From: a virus
Reading direction: 5' to 3' (one strand)
Length of the DNA: 25,615 nucleotides
Virus record (IMG/VR): IMGVR_UViG_3300024339_000079
Location: 1-25,615 of that record
Each line of letters opens with the position of its first letter. The first letter of the stretch is position 1. The translations under genes were made by a program, and so were the position numbers. Below, one piece after another: positions 18,801-24,800 of this stretch. The notes under the pieces are model-generated. The model saw nothing but the letters and a program-made list of their open reading frames with translations, had not been told where the DNA came from and searched no databases.

Positions 18801-20110
18801 CAATGCGAGTTATGACAACACAAAACCTTGTAGATCCTTGGACTCCGATGGGTTATCGTAACAGTTCTCAAATAAGTGATTGGGCGGATAGAACAATAGG
18901 TCAAATGGCTTTTGGATTACAAGTTGGTCGCCCTAGAGGACCTGCAAAGAAATATCCAACTGGTAAATATTCTCAACATCGATTACTTAATAGTGGTGCT
19001 GATGTTTTTGATCAACAAAACGGACAAGCAAATAGTGTACCTTTTCTTGGTCAAGGTATTGTTGGTGCACAAATTAATATGAATGATCCTGATCGTATTG
19101 GAAATTTTAATCAATATTGGGAACAAGTATCAGATCATATGTCTTGGTCTTTTGACGGACCAATAGGCTCGTTGCATGGTGCAAAACTGATTCAGCCTGG
19201 TATGTTAACTGTTCCGTCTGACCCAGCGGTAATCCACCATTTTGCACCAACTGCTAACAGTCAATTTCGTTCTACCCCTATTTCTAAAGTGGTTAAGGAA
19301 CACAAAACCGCTGAGAGTGATATCTCAATACAGAAATTAGTTACTGAAGCGGGAGAACATTTTCAATTAGAAGACGCATCAGGAAGAATTCTTCTTAGTG
19401 GTGCTATGGCAATTAGAGCGGCATATTCAAACTTTACTACACTAGCGGGTATGGTGGGTCAAATTACTATGTTACCAAATAATACAGTGGTGACGGGTAC
19501 TAACACATTATTCTCATCTCAACTTGCAACAGGTTCTGTATTTCAAACTTTTGAAGAAAGTGTAATATTAGAGGATGATGAAGGCATAGTGATGGAATCC
19601 AATGAACGAATCATGCATGAAGATATTACTATGAATGGAACCATTGAGTTTGACAATGATCAAACCTTAGCTTTTTATGAAAGTACACCTATGGATCAAG
19701 TTAAATGGTTTATGGCTACTGAGGAGACAATCTTTACGTACGCTGGATGGAAAATTGATCAAGGTAGTGGTTATGACCAAGAAGCTAAAACGGATACGCC
19801 AGGATCTTTTTGGTTGTGCGGAGAAGATTCAAATACAGAGGAAGAAATAGAATTAGAAGTAAATACCCCAAATCCAGGAGGACTCAATAATAGAGTAATC
19901 ACTGCGGAAAATACTTGGTGGCAAGAAAATATAATTTGGGAAGATACCACTAAAATGTTATTATCAGATGCTGCTGAATATAAAGTGGCATCAATTACTA
20001 ATGATACACAATTAACAGTAACACGGTCTGGTATGGATGGAACAGGATCTGTACCTTTTTGGAAGCAAACAACCGAGGCGGAAGTAACTGCCACAGTTTC
20101 GGGTCTATAA
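12806..20110 (+). CDS. Giant baseplate protein in the gp7 position (2434 aa)
   Basis: At 2434 aa it is more than twice the length of T4 gp7 (1032 aa), whose place between gp6 and gp8 it takes. The N-terminal region has FIEKYYEFMESHQVYFEGIN and, at about residues 240-290, KQMKEVYRSKGGEASFDWLF followed by SLFNSQDVDYYYP. I recall this pattern from large baseplate/tail proteins of marine T4-like phages. Residues about 387-470 hold two Gly-Tyr repeats. Residues about 547-1080 hold three beta repeats of 64-68 aa. Around 1235-1305 is a conserved block with RIQDSRYYQSFSYVLKAP and VHPAGMKMFG. The C-terminal half carries acidic LxxED repeats, three of them long and near-identical (1764-1981). It should form the outer wedge and perhaps a receptor-facing surface. 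The gp7 identity rests on position and the N-terminal pattern. Confidence 0.7.
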   Translation: MAEKKIKDRKDISTLIETLVPEFVTAEHPKMKIFIEKYYEFMESHQVYFEGINFNEYKLVQEGIDDASIEPDYWIFEDEINTKLMPDGDPNEFYDPKVLEAAIVNHRIQLESQRDTSKDNELQFVIGETVYGNTTDAEAIITGVSGNTIAFLKPTTNTNFTYGEELTGVDSRAWTTFANGVLAGVFPEGSIEGFRSRGAIAATKELVDLQDIDRTVEGLIDDSWKKEFYTHVPKQTVTDRRKLLKQMKEVYRSKGGEASFDWLFKSLFNSQDVDYYYPKNDLMRLSDGKWIKDKTVKILTDTANNIHLFEGKTLRGLTSNATAIVEKTITKTVGAVQVTELYLSKIVKGTDRYGTLGYFQTYEAVSTEPDANNDVALGFCSGIVEDVTIEYGGSNYALGDELIFVAGGGAEAKAEVTELVDDILKGFRLIDSGDGYFVGDTLDFIDGGTGGAGAAATVGTIIPTGSVLKNSDLIYDVSSLAINSNNVIKPLYSNSSLTFTAGIKESSGKVWGSTGPFFNSQFFAVGDLLKIQKHIKSTEHFTATSVGTTLTQTGTTVTLSNPVSPEEAINMIGGKIVYANGNNNIIAGQGNTTTLYTVDTHTISSAQNFDIYYGDDSVQGTVIGANSSLVLYTLSSMSYDENFGNQTIHNFANNDSVILYDTKKNRLHGALNANASDAALTHTGHTFDIGNTPANVTSTTTINIGDDFRVGGGYVSQQVNTSYNVAPVLTYTKHDYGSINTLAITNGGLGYKRLPLITVANNFMMSLSNSLEHTGSNNSLLNVNLHSFDTGTITQLGQTLTLSGGLFPEVDSNLLHITYANGAENYITTVTNTTSLEMANTADISSAASYNLTYMAGANTFPHHALIYNDDYSSRGLVLDFIDEPSKFTFPRSQGSVNEGTYVEKPGQTGYMRKVIANGNTTLRVDMTTSQDFSPVTTFLRVEGWGSAAGEFGRLLFEDGSAIYPEDSISFVVLEDDFSLLTEDGNRIYGEDVSSDRITAHDALISTTYAEGTFTQSNNIITGISTIFPNELVRGTFSYLDSEDVVIGTSIITGYTNSTSIIVEDSNTISSAASYSISYNPTIVYGSNTSVTAVASGAGNRTVTVTEEGHKKTGVNKIKLIGSDKEIFNGTYTIDSITSNTWTYTLPEDTSDQPGTGLSAKFVLTTYLDNANAAVMDTSLKGNNAIIEVASIASGSIKALAVTDVGAGYSSKPRVTNPSGDNNALLTAVIGAFAQYPGKYYGTQGRLDDAPRIQDSRYYQSFSYVLKAPVDTTSYRAHVDRLVHPAGMKMFGELAINLEASVELFKSGVHAGSDGNPKDVDNYDDSGYELGRPDYLQLHTPRFHPIILTRQQHFNMEVKEYFQPEVEIFTADAPHHAMDGRLDVSDDVNMLREDFRDVQAMVRTIAPQLSYIMNDTLGNDEQYEIGEVVYQGASYFTRARQAEVSGWNHATKTLTLINQVPLGDFVLNLSIKGYISGSDYPILKENTLPSGTITELEHDIQLGDTVQITRATEDYWNGEYVVQTTPTTNTYTVFLGRGDPGENATATAQTAPSGGSWLKVETKTLADPFRASSTNYNSPFNGNILYELNNGLYGQILLESGGSFLYPKIQFPEADSGTVSIDMSFSSDLLLEDHINPDTGNHEDGYVLHEAHGESVGMGPTRYMALEDDTEGIQWSYERGLLGHETLSIPYMETTIISTKVESLREGILTEDNLNNIVYEDVLNTVYIPGMEPELIPATRMVVERPPVNFNFGEVEYNLADSIGWHLMMEDEDHFIAEGDETTDVLPRFLTEEGQLRQGAFDVEIHLFDQMGYHLMMEDDSHLIVEGDEATDLARFLTEEGHVKKPFGEVQFNIPLQVNKYDDEQLALENTNHPRNWGEYHYGDYFEQNELLEFETASGGGIIGLNYIPNSIPWAHHELEYVLDANLQSELISTDHEYEIQRETSLGYHLMMENEDHFIVEGDETADVLPRFLTEEGHVKKSDLKEIFIDRSGIYADNPMRVMTTQNLVDPWTPMGYRNSSQISDWADRTIGQMAFGLQVGRPRGPAKKYPTGKYSQHRLLNSGADVFDQQNGQANSVPFLGQGIVGAQINMNDPDRIGNFNQYWEQVSDHMSWSFDGPIGSLHGAKLIQPGMLTVPSDPAVIHHFAPTANSQFRSTPISKVVKEHKTAESDISIQKLVTEAGEHFQLEDASGRILLSGAMAIRAAYSNFTTLAGMVGQITMLPNNTVVTGTNTLFSSQLATGSVFQTFEESVILEDDEGIVMESNERIMHEDITMNGTIEFDNDQTLAFYESTPMDQVKWFMATEETIFTYAGWKIDQGSGYDQEAKTDTPGSFWLCGEDSNTEEEIELEVNTPNPGGLNNRVITAENTWWQENIIWEDTTKMLLSDAAEYKVASITNDTQLTVTRSGMDGTGSVPFWKQTTEAEVTATVSGL
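13964..14190 (+). repeat. Two Gly-Tyr beta repeats in the giant protein
   Basis: Two successive units: YGGSNYALGDELIFVAGGG with a following Ala/Glu run, and SGDGYFVGDTLDFIDGG followed by GTGGAGAAATVG. Both follow the plan aromatic/Gly-x-G-x-x-Y-x-x-G-D-x-L-x-F-x-x-GG and then small residues. Weaker units occur at 15027-15095 (NGGLGYKRLPLITV) and 16394-16507 (VGAGYSSKPRVTN). A similar motif appears in the neighbouring gp8. Confidence 0.65.
14444..14644 (+). repeat. Beta repeat, copy 1, in the giant protein
   Basis: This unit of 67 codons starts GTTLTQTGTTVTLS and ends TISSAQNFDIYY. It shares the opening GTxTQ and the closing ISSAxxYxIxY pattern with copies at 15176 and 15839. It probably folds as a small beta-sandwich. 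Confidence 0.6.
15176..15367 (+). repeat. Beta repeat, copy 2, in the giant protein
   Basis: This unit of 64 codons starts GTITQLGQTLTLSGGLFPE and ends ISSAASYNLTY. The middle (ITYANGAENYITTVTNTTSL) matches the YANGNNNI stretch of copy 1. Confidence 0.65.
15839..16042 (+). repeat. Beta repeat, copy 3, in the giant protein
   Basis: This unit of 68 codons starts GTFTQSNNIITGISTIFPNE and ends ISSAASYSISY, almost the same ending as copy 2. It follows an acidic stretch (LLFEDGSAIYPED, LLTEDGNRIYGED) at 15659-15790 that belongs to the ED-repeat class. Confidence 0.65.
18095..18748 (+). repeat. Three long ED repeats near the giant protein's C-terminus
   Basis: Three copies start at 18095, 18239 and 18644 (residues 1764, 1812 and 1947), each reading G-(W/Y)-HLMME-(D/N) then (I/L)-x-(A/V)-EGDE and ending RFLTEEG. 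Copies 1 and 3 differ at only a handful of bases over roughly 87 aligned bases. Copy 2 is more diverged. All keep the reading frame, so they are internal duplications, not insertions. Confidence 0.85.
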
Positions 20111-20145
20111 TCTTATAAAAGAAGTTGTATAAATATAATAAGATT
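20109..20145. repeat. AT-rich inverted repeat around the late promoter
   Basis: AATCTTAT at 20109-20116 and ATAAGATT at 20138-20145 form a perfect 8-base inverted repeat with a 21-base loop that contains the TATAAATA box. It has no G+C-rich stem and no adjacent T-tract, so it does not look like a rho-independent terminator. In such AT-rich DNA it may be chance. Confidence 0.4.
20128..20135 (+). promoter_or_regulatory. T4-type late promoter, TATAAATA, upstream of gp8
   Basis: An exact match to the T4 late promoter octamer, which is read by RNA polymerase carrying the phage gp55 sigma-like factor with gp33/gp45. It lies in the largest intergenic gap of the window (20111-20201), about 66 bases before the gp8 ATG. 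That leaves room for a leader of about 55 bases. Such AT octamers do occur by chance in AT-rich DNA, so the intergenic position carries most of the weight. Confidence 0.65.
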
Positions 20146-20186
20146 GGAAGATTTGAAAAATTCACATTAAACTTTAAATATAATTC

Positions 20187-20192
20187 AGGAGG
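20187..20192 (+). promoter_or_regulatory. Strong ribosome binding site of gp8
   Basis: AGGAGG nine bases before the ATG at 20202 is one of the two strongest Shine-Dalgarno matches I see in the window (the other is GGAGGT before the spike). It is paired with the late promoter upstream, which suggests gp8 is an independent start point for strong expression. Confidence 0.7.
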
Positions 20193-20201
20193 AGCAATAA
20201 A

Positions 20202-21851
20202 ATGCCTGCTATAGTAACCAATAAATTTAGGATTCACAATGCAAAACAGTTTGTAGAGGCATTCAATGAAGTAGCTACTACATCTGGTGACGCAATGGTT
20301 GATTCCAGTGGGTTGCTTCAAACCAATATGTATCTTTTTATTGGTAAAGTTACCCCTTGGGCTGATGATACCCAACCACCCACACCAACCGATTCAGTAT
20401 CTAATACAGTTTATGATCACTGGCGTGATATGATCGCCGCTAAACGTATTGGCTCGGCTGATGTTAGTCATGTTGTTCCACGATATAATTGGACATCAGG
20501 ACAAAATTATTTCGCATATACTCATGCAAATAATACTTTATTCGACCAAACCTTTTATGTTATGACTGATGATTATAATGTATATAAATGTTATGCTAAT
20601 AATAATGCTGGCGGAACATCCACAACTAAACCTTCGGGAACAGGAACTGCTTATATTACCACAGGCGATTCTTACAAGTGGAAATTTATGTATCAAATCT
20701 CAGCTTCACGAGCACTTAAATTTGTAACTCCTAGTTATATGCCGGTACAGCGTGTACGTAAATCAAATACGGCAATTGCAAATACCACAGATTCTTCACA
20801 GCAGTATGCTGTTGAAATCGCGGCTAATACCTCAGGTAATGGTGCGGTTGAAGTAGCACATGTTACAGCAGGTGGTACAGCTTATAAATTTGAAACTGGT
20901 GCTGTACAATCTGGATATGTTGAAACTGGTACTACTTGTAAAATTGTAGGAGCGGGTTTAGCAACAGATGATATCGTGGATAACGATATTTTCTTTACTT
21001 CAGATGCTGGTAGTGGATCTACTGGATTAGGTGGAAGAATTACAGGTTATCATTCAGCTACTCAAGTAGTTACTTGGACTCCTGCACTTGCGGGATCTGT
21101 GATACCAGCTGATGCTGATGGTTATTCTATTGGTCCAGCTGTTACAATTACAGGTGATGGACACGGAGCAAATGTACGAACTACAAATGCTGTATCCGGT
21201 GTAATTGGTAATATTGTTGTTGTGGCTGGTGGTAATAATTATGGAAACGCAGTTGCTACCATTTCAACAAATTCTGGTGGTGGAGGAGTTATTACACCTA
21301 TTATCGGTCCACGAGGTGGTCACGGTGATGATGCGGTTGAAGAACTTGGTGGATTTTTTGTCATGGTCAATAGCCGATTAGAATATGGTGAATCTGGTAA
21401 CTTTACTACAAACAACGATTTCCGTAAAATTGGACTGTTAGCACAACCATTATATGCTAATGGTGATATTTCTACATCAACAATAATAGACCAAGCGGTA
21501 ACACAGACAATTCAAACTTGGAATAGTACTGCATTTGCAGAAGACGAACTTGTAACTGGCGCACTTTCTGGTGCAACAGGTAAAGTAGTTGACTTCAAGA
21601 GTAATACTACTATTCGATTAGTAGATGTAACTTTGGGAACAAGCACCACAATAGGTTTTGATGGTATCGCAGGATCATTCCTGGCAAACGAAACGATCAC
21701 AGCACCAAGTGGAGCTCAAGCTAATACCCAAACTGTTGTTGGTGGAGATTTTGAGAAATTTTCCGGAGACATTCTTTATATTGAAAATCGTTCACCAGTA
21801 ACAAGAGCTGATGATCAAATAGAAGACGTAAAATTGATAATCGAATTCTAA
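20202..21851 (+). CDS. 8: Baseplate wedge subunit gp8, enlarged
   Basis: Product of 549 aa against 334 aa for T4 gp8, a dimeric wedge protein that binds gp7 and gp10. The T4 landmarks appear in order: AIVTNKFR at the N-terminus, PWADD, PTDSVSNTVYDHW (62-74), VVPRYNW (91-97), GDSYKWKFMYQI (155-166), NDFRKIGLLAQP (about 404-416) and the C-terminal GDILYIENRSPVTRADDQIE. The last matches the T4 ending GEMIYMENRPPIIMAMDQTE. The extra length sits in two places: about residues 205-380, Gly-rich with Gly-Tyr motifs (VTAGGTAY, VVAGGNNYGNA), and about 418-520, a Thr/Gly-rich beta stretch (LSGATGKVVDFKSNTTIRLV). It is preceded by its own late promoter and a strong ribosome site. Confidence 0.92.
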   Translation: MPAIVTNKFRIHNAKQFVEAFNEVATTSGDAMVDSSGLLQTNMYLFIGKVTPWADDTQPPTPTDSVSNTVYDHWRDMIAAKRIGSADVSHVVPRYNWTSGQNYFAYTHANNTLFDQTFYVMTDDYNVYKCYANNNAGGTSTTKPSGTGTAYITTGDSYKWKFMYQISASRALKFVTPSYMPVQRVRKSNTAIANTTDSSQQYAVEIAANTSGNGAVEVAHVTAGGTAYKFETGAVQSGYVETGTTCKIVGAGLATDDIVDNDIFFTSDAGSGSTGLGGRITGYHSATQVVTWTPALAGSVIPADADGYSIGPAVTITGDGHGANVRTTNAVSGVIGNIVVVAGGNNYGNAVATISTNSGGGGVITPIIGPRGGHGDDAVEELGGFFVMVNSRLEYGESGNFTTNNDFRKIGLLAQPLYANGDISTSTIIDQAVTQTIQTWNSTAFAEDELVTGALSGATGKVVDFKSNTTIRLVDVTLGTSTTIGFDGIAGSFLANETITAPSGAQANTQTVVGGDFEKFSGDILYIENRSPVTRADDQIEDVKLIIEF

Positions 21852-21893
21852 TATATTATTGACAAATAAGAGTAAATTATTTAGGAAAAATAA
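21852..21893 (+). other. Short AT-rich gap after gp8
   Basis: Forty-two bases with no hairpin and no exact late promoter box. AGGA at 21883-21886 is the ribosome site for the following ATG, seven bases downstream. The two genes are probably on one transcript. Confidence 0.5.
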
Positions 21894-24800
21894 ATGCCAT
21901 TATCTACTAATTTTAATGTAACGCCGTATTATGATGATTTTGATGAGGCTAAAAACTATTATCGTATACTCTTTAAACCAGGGTATGGAATACAAGCGAG
22001 AGAACTAACTCAACTACAAACTGCTTTACAAAAGCAAATTGAATTGGTTGGAGCTCATAGTTTTAAAAATGGTAGTAAAGTCCTTGGCGGAGATATAACT
22101 CTAGATACCGATATTAAATCTCTTCAATTAGAGCTACAATATTTGGGGTCTAATATAAATGCCTCTTCCTTTATAGGAAAAACTATTGTTGGAGCCACCT
22201 CTAACGCCAGAGCGAGAGTAGTTACATCTCAATCTGCAACTACGCTATTACAACCCATATTAATGTTTCATTATTTGGGTGGTGATACTTTTGTTGACGG
22301 CGAAGTAATACAAAATGAAGTTGTAGCTCCAGCAGTACCAGATTTTTCTGCAACAACTATTAGTCTTGACGGCCCGTCCGCCACGTCTAATGCTGTTGCA
22401 GATGGTTCTATTGTTAGTATTGATAATGGTGTATTTTTTATTGATGGTAATTTTGTTCTTAATCCAGCAAATACTATAATTCTTGATACTGCTAATACTA
22501 CTCCTTCTGGTAGAATTGGTTTAGAAATAGCCGAAACAATTAAGACAAGTGATGATGATAATACTTTACTTGATCCCGCAGATGGTTCTTTCAACTATGC
22601 TGCACCTGGAGCAACACGACTTGAAGTAGCATTATCTTTAGTTAAAAAAGAGATCAATGTTACAGATCCAATTTCACGAGTCGCAGATCCTAAATTTATA
22701 CAATTATTAAAAATTATTGATGGAATTAAACATGAGAGTATTAAATATCCCCCATATCTAGCAATTGAAAAAACTCTTACTAAAAAATCCAATCAAAAAT
22801 CAGGTGATTTTACTATAACACCTTTTAGTTTAAAACTAGATGATCATAGAGGAATATCTGGTTTGACAGCAAATGCTGGTTTGGCTGGTACAACTCTATA
22901 TGGTAATAATACACGATTTACTACAGAATTAAGTATAGGGGATAAACTTTATCTAGGATCTAATACTACAACAGCTGAAGTTACTTCTATTGCGAATAAT
23001 TCAAGACTGACAATTGCCTCTACACTTTCTGCGGCAACTGAAGGATTGAAAATTTACAATGAATCTAAAATTCAAGCTGGATTGAGTTCCGGTAAGGCTT
23101 TGGTTGATGGGCAAGAATACGAAAGTGTTTCTACTCAATTTCTAGACATTAATAAGGGGCGTGATACTACTATAGATACCGGTTATAGTATGGGAATAGA
23201 AGTGGGTAATTATATTATGCTTGATGGAGTGAATAGTTTATTTGATGTTGGTTCACATGAAATCATTCATCTACATAATGCAAAACACGCTAATGTTAAT
23301 ACAGCTGGTGGAAACCATCTCGGTAATACTTATTATCAATCTACAATGATTGGTACTGCAAGAATTCGTAGTTTACAATGGGCTTCTGATTCTGGTAATA
23401 CTACATATGCAGATTCCAATCACTCTAATTATAAAGCATATCTTTATGATATTGATACTTCTAATTCTGTTACTGGTACGGTTGGTGGAGCTAGTTCAAA
23501 TACAAGAATAATTCAATTGTTCTCCAATTCATCTTCTTATGTAAATAACGTATATCAAGGTTCTACTATAACTGTCAATACAGTTAATGGAATTGATACG
23601 ACTAGTGATTTAAGATCGATAGATGATTATGTTGCAAATTCTACAGGACATTTTGCTACCGTCAATTCAGTATTTTCTCAAGCTACTATTGCTAATAGTA
23701 CTTATGCTATTGCATTTACTGTAGCGGATACTAAATCAATAACAGTTGCGACATGGCCAACAACAAATCTTGCTGATTCACAAGTTACCATAAATTCCTA
23801 TGCGGATATTTCTTCAACTGGAAAATATGGTGATAGTGATTCTGGTAAGACACTTCTAAGAGACACAAATATAAATTCATTGGTTTATCCTTTACCACAA
23901 AGTCCTGTTAAGGGAACTGTAATAACAGCAAACACCGTACATTACCAGTTCAAACTAGTAGAGAAAAATCTTACTTCTTCTGCTGCGGGTAAATTGACAT
24001 TAACTTTAGGTACTCCAAACTATGAATTTCTTCCTACAACAGGAACATTAACCACTAAACAAGCAAGAGAGAATATTATTGTAGTTGTTAAGACAACCGG
24101 ATCTGCTCAAACATTTGTTAATTCATGTGCTACTGGTTTAAGTCTTCCAGGTGCAACAGGAACAAGACTTGTAGTAGCGGGAGAATGGTTAGATTTGGGT
24201 GCACGTGATGTGTCGGGTGTTTCTGTAAGACCTGTTGTTATTAGTGCAGATAAACACACTATAGAAATATATTGTAATACTTCTGCGGCTTTTACTGCAG
24301 ATATTATCTATGGTGCATCTAGTTCAACAACAAGAAAAGAGCCTGGACCTAGAACTAAGTCTATGATTTCAGGTAATGGTTCTCATATCGGAGCATATGC
24401 TGGTGGTCTACCTACAACACATGTAGCTAGTGGACAATTTTATTTTACTACTCCTAATATAACTCAAACAAATACCGATGAAATTGTAGTATCTGATGCA
24501 TTTAATTTGACAAAAATCGTTGATTCAGGGGTAATTTCTGTTCCAGTAACGAATACTATGATGACGGCAACAGCCAATGATATTACTCACATGTATGAGT
24601 TTGATTCTGGACAAAGAGATAATTTTTATGATCATGCGAGAATTAAACTGAAATCTGGTTATCCAGGTCCCACTGGACAGATTATGGTTGTAGTGGATTA
24701 TTTTGATTGGGATGGAGCTGTAGGATATTTTTCAGTAGATTCTTATCCTACATCTGGTGCATGGAATCAATCGGATGTTGCATCTGCGAAAAAATTTAGT

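Noticed and set aside
19998-20375. Antisense open frame of 125 aa spanning the gap before gp8
   Set aside because: It covers the late promoter and the start of gp8 on the other strand, has AT-driven composition (many Phe/Leu/Ile/Tyr), and lacks a plausible ribosome site.
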